64,000 bases of DNA from Cellvibrio sp. 79 (GTDB lineage: Bacteria > Pseudomonadota > Gammaproteobacteria > Pseudomonadales > Cellvibrionaceae), in assembly GCA_003056245.1 (NCBI GenBank), contig MVDH01000001.1, forward strand, positions 222,794 to 286,793. Direction: 5' to 3'. The notes below the pieces were generated by a model. The model did no database searches and was not told the DNA's origin. It was given only the letters and a program-made list of their open reading frames with translations. The position numbers and the translations under genes are program-made. Below, piece by piece: positions 9,211-18,258 of this stretch (position 1 is its first letter; each line of letters opens with the position of its first letter).

Positions 9211-9858
9211 ATGAGCATTAACATCCAGCATAGATCGGCGAATCACCTGGTGGTATTCGATTTTGAAACCACCGGTTTGTCACCGGATATGGGAGATAGG
9301 GCGATTGAAATAGGTGCAGTGTTAATCGAAGATGGAAAAATTACTGATCGTTTCCAGCAAGTGATGAACCCCGGAATTCGTATTCCGCTATTTATCGAAA
9401 ACCTGACTGGCATAACGAATGCAATGGTAAAAGACGCGCGTAAAAATGATTTTGTAATGGGAGATTTCTACGAGTTTATTGCTGGCCATAATCTGGTTGC
9501 GCATAATGCCAGCTTTGATGAACGTTTTTTACGGGCAGAATTTCGCCGTATCAAAAAATACTTCTCCGGTGGAATTGTATGCAGCCTTTTAGCGGCGCGG
9601 CGTATTTTCCAGGCAGCTCCCAATCATCAGTTGGTGACCCTGGCCAGTTATAAAAATTTACCTAATGACGGTGTTTACCATCGCGCGCTGGCAGATGCAG
9701 AAGTCACTGCACATTTATGGCTAAGTATGCTGGATGAACTGCATCATCAGCATGGGCAGCCATCGCCCAATTTCGACTTCATGTTTAGATTGACCAAAAC
9801 GCCAAAACATCAACTACATAAATTGTATCAAAAACAAACTGGCAAGGAGTTTGTTTGA
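9211..9858 (+). CDS. DnaQ-like 3'-5' exonuclease (DEDDh family)
   Basis: About 215 residues. The Exo I motif FDFETTGL lies near the N terminus, Exo II in HNLVAHNASFDERF, and Exo III in HRALADAEVTAHL, giving the acidic residues and catalytic His of the DEDDh family. Such stand-alone exonucleases resemble the epsilon proofreading subunit and the exonuclease part of PolC; the natural substrate of this one is not defined. I take ATG at 9211 over an upstream TTG at 9199. It may be cotranscribed with the small gene that follows. Confidence 0.85.
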   Translation: MSINIQHRSANHLVVFDFETTGLSPDMGDRAIEIGAVLIEDGKITDRFQQVMNPGIRIPLFIENLTGITNAMVKDARKNDFVMGDFYEFIAGHNLVAHNASFDERFLRAEFRRIKKYFSGGIVCSLLAARRIFQAAPNHQLVTLASYKNLPNDGVYHRALADAEVTAHLWLSMLDELHHQHGQPSPNFDFMFRLTKTPKHQLHKLYQKQTGKEFV

Positions 9859-9875
9859 AATAAATAAAAAATGGC

Positions 9876-10181
9876 TTGCAGGAATATTTTTTATTATTTC
9901 GTCGGGATGCTACTTATCAGTTAAAAACCAACAGTGTGAAGGTAATTAATGAACATACGGCTGAGTTTAACGATGACTTACTGCTTCATGGTGTGACCGT
10001 GCCAATCAACTTAAAAATTCATTTTAAGGGTGGTGCCAAGAATATACTTACCGGTTTTTATAGGTTAGGTTTTAACACCACCTCTTCTTTTAACCGTTCA
10101 GCCTTCGGTGTTAATGACTTGGTTGCTGCCATTGCGGATCAGGTTGATGTCGAAGTTTTTGCCGAATTCCAACAGCGATAA
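9876..10181 (+). CDS. Hypothetical small protein
   Basis: 101 residues starting at TTG 9876, the only plausible start because an in-frame TAA sits just upstream at 9861. No recognisable motif, no signal peptide and no membrane segment; composition is ordinary for a soluble protein with alternating beta-type stretches. It lies 17 bp after the exonuclease gene and 20 bp before yjgR, so it may belong to the same transcript. The weak start and lack of a family lower confidence. Confidence 0.5.
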   Translation: MQEYFLLFRRDATYQLKTNSVKVINEHTAEFNDDLLLHGVTVPINLKIHFKGGAKNILTGFYRLGFNTTSSFNRSAFGVNDLVAAIADQVDVEVFAEFQQR

Positions 10182-10201
10182 TACCCTCAGCAGGAGTTGT
10201 T

Positions 10202-11743
10202 ATGTCAGAACATTTTCTAATCGGCGGTAGTGGCCAACAAACAGTGCAATTGAATTTGCGCATGGCGAACCGCCATGGATTGATTGCGGGGGCAACGGGT
10301 ACCGGTAAAACAGTGAGTCTGCAAGTCCTGGCTGAAGGATTTGCAAAAGCCGGCGTACCGGTATTTATGGCGGATATCAAAGGTGATCTTTCCGGCCTCG
10401 CGAAAGCGGGAAAACCACATCCAAAAGTAGATGAGCGTGTGCAGTTACTAAAAATTGCTGATTACCAGCAACGATTGTTTCCCTGCATATTCTGGGATTT
10501 GTATGCGAAAAATGGTCACCCGGTACGGGCAACTATTTCCGATTTTGGCCCGCTCTTGCTCGCTAGTTTTTTTGATTTGAATGAAACCCAAACGGCGGTG
10601 CTTTACGCCGCATTTAAAATTGCAGACGACCAGGGCATGTTGCTGCTTGATCTTAAAGATCTGCAAGCCATGCTTAATTGGATGAAAGACGAACGGAAAA
10701 ATCTGGAAGATGAATACGGCGGAATCAGCGAAGCGAGTATTGCAGCTATCCAGCGCCGGTTAATGATGCTTGACCAGGAGGGCGCAGATAATTTTTTTGG
10801 AGAGCCAGCCCTGGATTTAAATCATCTGATGCAATCAACGCTGGAAGGAACGGGTGTAATTAATATTCTGGATGCGACCACACTGGTTAGTCAGCCGAAA
10901 CTCTATGCAATTTTCTTGTTATGGTTAATCTCGGAGCTTTTTGAAAATCTACCCGAGCAAGGTGATGCGGATAAACCCAAATTAGTATTCTTTTTTGATG
11001 AAGCGCATTTGTTATTTAACGACGCGCCCAAATTACTCGTAGATAAGATTGAACAAGTTGTGCGTTTAATTCGTTCTAAAGGCGTTGGTATTTATTTTAT
11101 TTCGCAAAGCCCGGCGGACATTCCCGACACGGTATTGGGTCAACTTGGCAATCGTATCCAGCACGCGTTGCGCGCGTTTACACCTAAAGACCAGCAAGCT
11201 GTAAAAATCGCTGCGCAAACTTTTCGCCCTAATCCTGCTTTTTCAACCGAGAATGCAATTACTGAATTAGGTATTGGTGAAGCCTTGGTCTCTGTATTAG
11301 ACGAAAAGGGTTCTCCCACTCCGGTAGAGAGGGTTTTGATTGCGCCGCCTGCATCGCGCATTGGGCCTTTAACAGTTGAAGAACGTACCGAGGTAATGAA
11401 TCGCTCACCTTATAAAACTATTTATAACCAAATGATTGATCGCGAATCAGCTTATGAGGTTTTAAAAGCTCGTGTTGCTCAGCAGCAACAATCTGCACAG
11501 CAACAAAAAGTGCAGGAACAATTGCAAGTTGAGCAAGAGCGTATTTTTAAAGAGCAACAAAAACAACAGCAGCAAGTGCAACGAGAACAGGCTCGTACCA
11601 GACAGCAAGCTCAACGTGATGAAGCAAAGCGTGAATCTGCTGCTGAAGCGCTGGCAAAAAGTGCTGCACGTGCCATAGGGAGCAATCTTGGGCGTCAAAT
11701 TGTGCGCGGTATTTTGGGCTCATTATTAGGAGGACGCCGTTAG
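10202..11743 (+). CDS. yjgR: HerA/FtsK-type ATPase of the YjgR (DUF853) family
   Basis: 513 residues. The Walker A motif GATGTGKT is at residues 30-37, followed by [13 protein letters not shown], typical of this family. Walker B is in [12 protein letters not shown], and a conserved [20 protein letters not shown] section follows. The last 110 residues form a long Gln/Arg/Glu-rich coiled coil, then a Gly-rich end ([18 protein letters not shown]), as in Escherichia coli YjgR. The family belongs to the HerA-like translocase ATPases; its cellular role is not well defined. The start has a clear AGGAG at 10191-10195. Confidence 0.9.
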   Translation: MSEHFLIGGSGQQTVQLNLRMANRHGLIAGATGTGKTVSLQVLAEGFAKAGVPVFMADIKGDLSGLAKAGKPHPKVDERVQLLKIADYQQRLFPCIFWDLYAKNGHPVRATISDFGPLLLASFFDLNETQTAVLYAAFKIADDQGMLLLDLKDLQAMLNWMKDERKNLEDEYGGISEASIAAIQRRLMMLDQEGADNFFGEPALDLNHLMQSTLEGTGVINILDATTLVSQPKLYAIFLLWLISELFENLPEQGDADKPKLVFFFDEAHLLFNDAPKLLVDKIEQVVRLIRSKGVGIYFISQSPADIPDTVLGQLGNRIQHALRAFTPKDQQAVKIAAQTFRPNPAFSTENAITELGIGEALVSVLDEKGSPTPVERVLIAPPASRIGPLTVEERTEVMNRSPYKTIYNQMIDRESAYEVLKARVAQQQQSAQQQKVQEQLQVEQERIFKEQQKQQQQVQREQARTRQQAQRDEAKRESAAEALAKSAARAIGSNLGRQIVRGILGSLLGGRR

Positions 11744-11882
11744 GTCGCGTAATTTGTATGTCATCAGTCCTTGACTATAGTAATTATCACGAAGGAGACG
11801 AACAGAAAAAGGCGTAAGTAATTTTGAATGTCGGGTTTGAGCCAGGAAGCTCAAGCCTGGCTGGAAATGTTGAGGATGCAGC

Positions 11883-13520
11883 ATGAAAAAAATTACGACG
11901 CATGGCCTGATTGGTATTTACATCGAGATTATTTTTTTGTGCACTTGCCTGGGCATGCACCATGCAAGTGCAAGTAACGATTTGCGAGACGAAATATTTT
12001 TGTCCCAGGGATGGGATCATAAAACCCGTCAAACACTTTCTTATACTTCCTTCGGTTCCCGCTTTATTCCCTACGATTGGTTTATCGCACTTGAGCAGCC
12101 TGGCACTCATGAACTGTTGCGCGACAACCGGCACATGGCGTCGTTGGGATTTATTACCGTGCAAGCAGATGAATATAATCCTGATGGTTTACCGGTTGGA
12201 TTGGTTCGTGACAGTGATAAAAAAAATGGCGATTACATTGGATTAACATGCGCAGCTTGCCACACCGGGCAAGTGAGTATTCACGGCAAGCGTATTCGTA
12301 TTGATGGCGGCCAGGCGTTAATTGATTTTTCCCAGTTCGAACAATCGGTATTGGCCGCGTTAAAAACAACTCTTGCAGATCCTGAAAAATTTTCACGTTT
12401 TTTTAAAATTATTAATGCTCGAGCAGGTATAGAGACAGAAATATTAAAAGACCAATTGCAAAAACGAATTGTCGAATTGGAACAGCGTTACGCTGTTAAT
12501 AAAACAGATGTTCCTTACGGTAAAGGGCGCCTGGATGCATTTGGTCAAATATTTAATGCGATCGCTGTGGAAGCATTGCATCTGCCGGGAAATATTCGTG
12601 CACCTGATGCGCCGACCAGTTATCCCGTGTTATGGGATGCATCGCATCTCGACGTGGTGCAATGGAATGGTTCTGCGCCCAACAAAGAACCTGCACCTTT
12701 ATTTCAAAATGCAATTACTGCGTTAGCGGTATATGGCACGGTTTCGGTCCCACAGGATAAGCGGACGTATGAATCTTCAATTCGCATCAGTAACCTGGGT
12801 AGTATCCAGCGTGAATTTTATCAATTGATTGCACCGCAATGGCCAACAGAATATGCAGGTACTTTGGATGTAAAAAAAGTAGCCGCAGGGAAATTGCTCT
12901 ACGACCAACACTGCTTGCAATGTCATAGTTATGTAGATCCACTGGATAAAAAGCGGAAATTAACGGCGGTACTAACACCTGTCATTAATGTGGGAACCGA
13001 TTCATTAATGAGTGATAACTTTAAAAACCGCACAGTAAAATCCGGTGTGCTGGAAGGAAAGTCCCTAATGATTTTTGCGGGCGATAAAATCCCCGCCGAA
13101 ACAAACCCGTTGGATTTGGTAACGCACACTGCAGCAGGCGCATTATTCAATCAGCCCTGGCAAACACTCAAAGCTGTTTTCAAGGAATATCAATCCAATA
13201 ATCCTGCGCCGGAAAATTCTATTCCAGGTTACAAGGCGCGACCTATTAATGGCGTCTGGGCATCATCCCCTTATTTGCATAATGGTTCTGTGCCTACTAT
13301 TTATGATTTGTTGTTGCCTGTTGCCGAACGGCCAATAACTTTTTATGTGGGTAATATTGAGCTGGATTTAATTAAGGTGGGGCACATTATTAGCGAAAGT
13401 CCCCATGCCACTTTTTTTGATACTCGTTTGCGTGGCAATTCCAATGCGGGCCATGAATATGGCACACAATTGAATGACGAGCAGCGGTGGCAGCTGGTGG
13501 AATACATCAAAGGTTTGTAA
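11883..13520 (+). CDS. Exported di-haem cytochrome c, RoxA-like / cytochrome c peroxidase-like
   Basis: 545 residues with an N-terminal signal peptide (hydrophobic segment ending in HASA). Two haem c sites are visible: CAACH at residues 123-127 and CLQCH at 344-348. The C-terminal section VWASSPYLHNGSVPTIYDLL is characteristic of the di-haem cytochrome c peroxidase-like proteins that include the rubber oxygenase RoxA. RoxA itself is longer, so rubber cleavage should not be assumed; a periplasmic oxidoreductase or peroxidase role is the safer reading. GAGG stands 7 bp before the ATG. The gene seems monocistronic. Confidence 0.8.
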   Translation: MKKITTHGLIGIYIEIIFLCTCLGMHHASASNDLRDEIFLSQGWDHKTRQTLSYTSFGSRFIPYDWFIALEQPGTHELLRDNRHMASLGFITVQADEYNPDGLPVGLVRDSDKKNGDYIGLTCAACHTGQVSIHGKRIRIDGGQALIDFSQFEQSVLAALKTTLADPEKFSRFFKIINARAGIETEILKDQLQKRIVELEQRYAVNKTDVPYGKGRLDAFGQIFNAIAVEALHLPGNIRAPDAPTSYPVLWDASHLDVVQWNGSAPNKEPAPLFQNAITALAVYGTVSVPQDKRTYESSIRISNLGSIQREFYQLIAPQWPTEYAGTLDVKKVAAGKLLYDQHCLQCHSYVDPLDKKRKLTAVLTPVINVGTDSLMSDNFKNRTVKSGVLEGKSLMIFAGDKIPAETNPLDLVTHTAAGALFNQPWQTLKAVFKEYQSNNPAPENSIPGYKARPINGVWASSPYLHNGSVPTIYDLLLPVAERPITFYVGNIELDLIKVGHIISESPHATFFDTRLRGNSNAGHEYGTQLNDEQRWQLVEYIKGL

Positions 13521-13545
13521 TGCTTTTGTAAAACCTCATAATTTT

Positions 13546-13575
13546 AAAAGCCTGTAATTTTTATTACAGGATTTT
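13546..13575. terminator. Bidirectional terminator
   Basis: An 8-bp stem (CCTGTAAT with ATTACAGG, loop TTTT) is flanked by AAAAG and ATTTT. It lies between the cytochrome gene and the convergent ygjP pseudogene. Confidence 0.75.
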
Positions 13576-13588
13576 AAACATTTTATGC

Positions 13589-14093
13589 TCAATAAATTTC
13601 CCCAAATAATTCCAGCTGCGTCAAATATAAACGCAAATCAAATTCATACTGGTGATAGTTGGGCTCCATATGACAGCACAACTGGTAGAACGATTTGTTG
13701 TGTTCCTTTTCTTTAAAATGTGCGAGCTCGTGCACCACAATCATCTTTAAGAACGCTTCCGGTGCCGTGCGAAATACGCTGGCGATTTTTATCTCATTAA
13801 CCGTTTTTAAACTTATTACCTTGAACCCGGCTAATGTAATGGTGTTGACCGAGTGCGTGCTGGATAACTTTTATCTTGCTGTCATATGACACCCGGCTTA
13901 AAGGTTGGGCTTTGCTCATAAATGTGCTTTTTAACGATTGGGTATAGGTATAAAGCGCGTTGTCGGTGCGAATGTCATGAATATGTGGATAACGTTTTAA
14001 TAAGACGTCGGCTAACCGTTGTTCATTAATTAGTAATTCCACCTGTTGCAATGTTTGAACTGAGTAACCGGTTAGATAGGTGAGGTGTTTCAT
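13589..14093 (-). pseudogene. ygjP: ygjP homologue (M48-like metal-dependent hydrolase) with a one-base frameshift
   Basis: The first part (14093 down to about 13809) encodes a protein closely following E. coli YgjP from its N terminus (HLTYLTGYS, then LINEQRLADVLLKRYP) to SRVQGNKFK, where the frame runs into a stop. Shifting past one A of an A5 run (T5 at 13804-13808 on the plus strand) restores the rest: TVNEIKIASVFRTAPEAFL, then VVHELAHFKEKEHNKSF with the zinc motif HELAH, CCHMEPNYHQYEFDLRLYL, and a stop at 13589. The restored product is about 167 residues, the normal size. No canonical slippery site is present, so a real mutation or a homopolymer consensus error is likely. ATG 14093 fits the YgjP N terminus better than TTG 14102. 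Confidence 0.85.
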
Positions 14094-14403
14094 TGTTGGC
14101 AAAAAAATGTAATTAAGTCATAAGGATATGCATTATAAGCACAAGGCAATGAGCATATTAGCCGGCTGGTTTGTAATTTTGGCTGGGGCATGCATTTTTT
14201 GCATTAAGTTAGGGCGAGAACGCCTTTTAGTGAGGCGAGTCCCACGTTGTCATTAGTTAAAGATGGCGCCGCTTATATCAATCGGCAAAAAAATTGGAAC
14301 TTCCATCAAAGAAAATTGTAGCCAAATTTACATGGCAGCTTCTTGGCCTGAAAAATGCAGATGGGGACGGGTAACGATGTTGTAAATCGCATGGAGGTAA
14401 TTA
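14094..14403 (+). other. Leader region of the exopolysaccharide gumD-like gene
   Basis: A 310-bp stretch without a convincing gene, between the divergent ygjP remnant and the gumD-like gene. It should contain the promoter of the latter. I see no JUMPstart/ops core. A short GGCG-AGAA-CGCC hairpin with TTTT lies near 14215-14232. GGAGG just before ATG 14404 is the ribosome binding site. Confidence 0.4.
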
Positions 14404-15858
14404 ATGAACAGTCACCATCCGAATATTGCTATGGGTCCCCAACACTTGACCGGTCAGCCACCGGTTGTACGTTTTCATCACTCTAAAATACTTGCGCTTT
14501 TTCGCGCACTTGATAGCGCGCTGATTGTGCTACTACTTTGGGTTTCATTGCACTTTGTTGGTGTTGAATGGACAAATTTGCATACTGCATTTGCAATTAG
14601 TGCAGTAATTACATTTGGTTTTTTTGCAGAAACCAATGAGGTTTATTATTTGTGGCGCGGCCATTCAATGTTGAAGTTGTCGCTACAATTGTTTTTGGCG
14701 TGGTTCGCTACTTCTATCTTCTTGACCTTTGCAGCGTTGTTGGCCTACAGCGTTACCAAGCCCGGCTTTTTAGGGATTAGTTTATGGTTGGTGGCCACTC
14801 CGGCAGCAATGATTGCGATGCACGTTGGACGTCGCTTATTATTGGCCAAATTGCGTGCAAAACCTTCGGAGCCACGTCGTGTTGCGATTGTGGGCGCCAA
14901 TGAATTAGGGCTGCGCGTTATTAATTCAATGGGAAATATGCCGTGGTTAGGCTACAAAATTATGGGCTTTTACGATGATCGTTCGCCTGATAGTGATGTA
15001 GGTCGCCGTTTGGTAGGGCAGCACATTGATGTCAAAGGTGGCTTGGATCAACTTTATGCGGATGCTCACGATGGAAAGTTGGACATTGTGTTTATCACTC
15101 TGCCAATGCGCGCTGAATTACGTATGCACTCAGTCATTAATCGCCTTGCTGATACCACCGTATCTCCTTATTTAATTCCCGATGTGTTCAACTTTGATTT
15201 ATTGCATTCGCGGTTAACTTGTTTGCAAGGTATTCCGGCGTTGAGTATTTATGACTCGCCATTGGTAGACAATGGTTGGGCCAAACGATTGGAAGATCTG
15301 GTACTGGGTTCGTTGATGCTGTTGGGATTATCTATTCCGATGTTGATAATTGCTGCCGGTGTAAAACTGACTTCAAAAGGACCCGTATTTTTCAAGCAAA
15401 CCCGTTACGGCTTAGGTGGTGATCCTATCAAAGTCTGGAAATTCCGCTCCATGAGTGTGTGTGAAGACGGCCCGAATGTTGCGCAAGCAACACGTTCTGA
15501 TCCGCGTGTAACGCCATTCGGAAATTTCTTGCGTCGCACATCACTGGATGAATTGCCACAATTGTTTAACGTAATTTCCGGGAGTATGTCATTGGTAGGG
15601 CCACGCCCGCATGCAGTTGCGCACAATGAATATTATCGCGGCCAAATCAAGGGTTATATGTTGCGCCATAAAGTTAAGCCGGGAATTACCGGTTTAGCGC
15701 AAGTTAACGGCTTTCGCGGCGAGACAGAAACCCTGGATAAAATGTCGGGACGTATTGCCTATGATCTTGAATACATCCGTCATTGGTCGGTGTTGCTGGA
15801 TCTTAAAATTTTATGGCAAACAATTTTTAAAGGATTTGTAGGCCAACAAGCTTATTAA
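14404..15858 (+). CDS. Undecaprenyl-phosphate glucose-1-phosphate transferase (GumD/WcaJ type)
   Basis: 484 residues. Priming enzyme expected to transfer glucose-1-phosphate from UDP-glucose to undecaprenyl phosphate at the inner membrane. The N-terminal half has four to five membrane segments and a nucleotide-binding-like domain (RRVAIVGANELGLRVI, about residues 157-172). The C-terminal catalytic domain carries KRLEDLVLGSLMLL, GPVFFKQTRYGL, KVWKFRSM, DELPQLFNVISGSMSLVGPR and HKVKPGITGLAQVNG, the bacterial sugar transferase signature. Given GumH, GumK and GumM homologues nearby, it probably plays the GumD role. It is followed after 14 bp by the outer-membrane barrel gene. Confidence 0.92.
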   Translation: MNSHHPNIAMGPQHLTGQPPVVRFHHSKILALFRALDSALIVLLLWVSLHFVGVEWTNLHTAFAISAVITFGFFAETNEVYYLWRGHSMLKLSLQLFLAWFATSIFLTFAALLAYSVTKPGFLGISLWLVATPAAMIAMHVGRRLLLAKLRAKPSEPRRVAIVGANELGLRVINSMGNMPWLGYKIMGFYDDRSPDSDVGRRLVGQHIDVKGGLDQLYADAHDGKLDIVFITLPMRAELRMHSVINRLADTTVSPYLIPDVFNFDLLHSRLTCLQGIPALSIYDSPLVDNGWAKRLEDLVLGSLMLLGLSIPMLIIAAGVKLTSKGPVFFKQTRYGLGGDPIKVWKFRSMSVCEDGPNVAQATRSDPRVTPFGNFLRRTSLDELPQLFNVISGSMSLVGPRPHAVAHNEYYRGQIKGYMLRHKVKPGITGLAQVNGFRGETETLDKMSGRIAYDLEYIRHWSVLLDLKILWQTIFKGFVGQQAY

Positions 15859-15872
15859 CTTTTGGAAAATTG

Positions 15873-17030
15873 ATGAAAAAAGTTTTTTGGATCCCGTTAG
15901 TTTCTTTTGCTACAGCTGGAAGTAGTGTATTCCCATCCTTTGCATTGGCTCAGGCACCGCAACCTGATGAAGGCGTCAGGTTGCTCGCCGGTGCCCAGTA
16001 CCAGTCAGACAGCAATTTTTCACGCACTGCTGACGCTGAAGAAGAGCAGATACTACGTGCAGCGCTCGGTATTGGCTACAGCAAATCCATTTCTGCACAA
16101 CGGATTGCGTTGCGGTTTTCCGCAAATCAATATCGTTATGAAGAACGCGACTTCCTGAATGAAAATTCCTGGGAAGGGAACGCCAGCTGGCGCAGCCAAT
16201 TCAGCAATAGTGTTAGTACATTGATTAATTATCAACGTGAAGAAACGCCTGTTGACCAGTTGGAATTCACCGGGCGCGATCTTGTTGCGCGCGAAAATGC
16301 CAATGCCCAATTATCGCTGGGTGGTAATCGCTGGCTGGGAATTATTGTTGGTGCGCACCAATTGCAGCAACGTCATTCCAATGAGGATCGACGTTACCTG
16401 AATTTTAAAGACCAGGATGTTTTTGCGGAACTCCGTTATAGAGCAGCAACCAGTTCATGGGCTAGTCTGCGTTATCGCGAGGGTGAGCGTAATTACGAAT
16501 TATTTGAGTTGCTGCCCAAGAATCTCAATTTCGATTATAGCCAATGGGAAATTGAAACTGCCTGGCAATTAACACCGAAAACAGAATTGAGTGGTTTGGC
16601 CGGGTATTTCACCCGTGAAGGTGAAAGCAATAATAATGAAGGTGCGTTGGCCAGTATGAAGCTAACCTGGCAAGCCAGCCCAAAATTAGCAACGGAAATT
16701 ACCTATAGCTTTAGTCAACCGGCGTTAGGTGAATCGACTGATGCGCCCAATGAAATTGGCAGTGCCGTGTTAATGTTTCGCTGGCAGTGGTCATCTAAAA
16801 TTAATGTAACGGCGGGCGGCAGTTACAGTAAACTGGAATATCCCGGAGCTGATGATTTATTGCCGCGCATTGAACGAAATATCAGTGTGACGCCGCTGGC
16901 TATTGAATGGTTATTTTCAGATTCATTACGCTTTCGTTTTAGTTCGCAATGGATGGAGCGCCACTCCCCGATATTTATCCGCGATTATGATGGTTACATC
17001 CTTACAGGCGGATTGGCTCTGGCGTTTTAA
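15873..17030 (+). CDS. Outer-membrane beta-barrel protein of the exopolysaccharide locus
   Basis: About 385 residues with a signal peptide ending near ALAQA and a mature part made of alternating short strands rich in Tyr, Trp and Arg, ending in Phe (GGLALAF) as in barrel proteins inserted by BAM. It resembles the putative outer-membrane proteins found beside exopolysaccharide genes in other proteobacteria. A role in secretion or surface retention of the polymer is inferred from position only. Start at ATG 15873 (GGAA upstream) rather than TTG 15870. The 3' end overlaps the convergent glycosyltransferase gene by 29 bp. Confidence 0.7.
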   Translation: MKKVFWIPLVSFATAGSSVFPSFALAQAPQPDEGVRLLAGAQYQSDSNFSRTADAEEEQILRAALGIGYSKSISAQRIALRFSANQYRYEERDFLNENSWEGNASWRSQFSNSVSTLINYQREETPVDQLEFTGRDLVARENANAQLSLGGNRWLGIIVGAHQLQQRHSNEDRRYLNFKDQDVFAELRYRAATSSWASLRYREGERNYELFELLPKNLNFDYSQWEIETAWQLTPKTELSGLAGYFTREGESNNNEGALASMKLTWQASPKLATEITYSFSQPALGESTDAPNEIGSAVLMFRWQWSSKINVTAGGSYSKLEYPGADDLLPRIERNISVTPLAIEWLFSDSLRFRFSSQWMERHSPIFIRDYDGYILTGGLALAF

Positions 17031-18258
17031 GCGATTCGTTATTTCCCGTTTCCAATACAGTTAGCTTGTCCAATGCATGCTGGTATTTATGGTTGTTAAT
17101 ACAAGCTTGCATTTGTTGGGCACAACATACTTTTTTCTGCGCAATTAATTCTGGATGCGTATATATAGCCTTCAAAATGGTTGCTGCCTCATCGCTGTTT
17201 GCTTCAGCCCATTGCGCATTGGTTAATCCTTTAAATTCGGGATGTGGAGAATTCACTGGAACTTGGGTGAACGGAATAAGAAAGCTATTTTCTTCAGTGT
17301 TGAAATCCATATTGCCTGACCATGCGGTGACCAGGGTCGGTGTGCCTAATAGCATTGCTTCCGCGATGGTGAGGCCAAAACCTTCCGAGCGATGAAGTGA
17401 TGCATAAACGCTGGCGCATTGGATAAGCCCTAAAATATCAGCGCGACTCCATTGCTGGTCAATCAAATGGATTTTCGAATGTCCAGCAATCAATTCAAGC
17501 AATTGTTTTTTCTCTGGTGATTCATCGCCAGCGTTTGCCTTTAATACCAGATGGGCATTATCCGTTTCTTTAAATACTTGTTTGAATGCGTTCACTAGTG
17601 CTACAGGATTTTTACGTTCCATCGCGCTGCCAAAACTGAATATATTGGCGATTAAAAAAGCATCCTCAGGTATCCCCAGTGCTGCGCGTTTGTTGGCGGT
17701 GGCCTGACCTGCAACTACCGGATGGGTGACCGTTAATACTGGTGCTTTGGTGTAACACTGGATGACATTGGTGGTGAATTCTGACGGCGTGAATATTGCG
17801 TTCATGTAGCGTGTGGCTTTTATCCACTCAGTTGGAATCAGTTCCAGTTCCCACGCCCAGTAACCAATGTTGTAGGTTTGTTTAAATTTTTTGATTCCCA
17901 TTTGCAGGATGACGGTAGGTAGCATAGGCGGATTCAAGTGATAAATCCTGCATTGCACCTGATCATCATGAATAGTGTTTGCCCAATTCCATTCCATCTC
18001 TGCAGGCTTACGAAAAAAACTTTCCACGCTGGTACATTTTACCGGGTAGCCATCGGCAGCCAGTTGTTGCGCACACAAGCGTGCAGATTCACCGATACCG
18101 GAAATACTTTGGAAAAAACCTATGACTTCAATGACCGGTTTTTTTTGGGCTGGAAACGCGACCCGGCTTTGGGGAATAAGTTGTTGTAATACGCGCGCGC
18201 GCAACACGCGATAACTGGTTCGAATAAATTGGCTTAGGATTTTTTTCATAACACTCAT
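17002..18258 (-). CDS. GT4-family glycosyltransferase of the exopolysaccharide locus
   Basis: 418 residues. GT-B fold: the N-terminal domain contains GFFQSISGIGESARL, a nucleotide-sugar loop motif; the C-terminal domain has ANIFSFGSAMERKNP and HRSEGFGLTIAEAMLLGTP, the E-x7-E motif of GT4 enzymes. It does not look like GumI (the beta-mannosyltransferase of xanthan), so the terminal sugar is probably different. Last gene of the minus-strand operon; its start overlaps the flippase stop by 4 bp (ATGA). It is the best candidate for adding the sugar after glucuronic acid. Confidence 0.85.
   Translation of the reverse strand: MSVMKKILSQFIRTSYRVLRARVLQQLIPQSRVAFPAQKKPVIEVIGFFQSISGIGESARLCAQQLAADGYPVKCTSVESFFRKPAEMEWNWANTIHDDQVQCRIYHLNPPMLPTVILQMGIKKFKQTYNIGYWAWELELIPTEWIKATRYMNAIFTPSEFTTNVIQCYTKAPVLTVTHPVVAGQATANKRAALGIPEDAFLIANIFSFGSAMERKNPVALVNAFKQVFKETDNAHLVLKANAGDESPEKKQLLELIAGHSKIHLIDQQWSRADILGLIQCASVYASLHRSEGFGLTIAEAMLLGTPTLVTAWSGNMDFNTEENSFLIPFTQVPVNSPHPEFKGLTNAQWAEANSDEAATILKAIYTHPELIAQKKVCCAQQMQACINNHKYQHALDKLTVLETGNNESLKTPEPIRL

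Noticed and set aside
17002-18258. GumI-type terminal mannosyltransferase
   Set aside because: The sequence does not follow GumI; only generic GT4 motifs are present.
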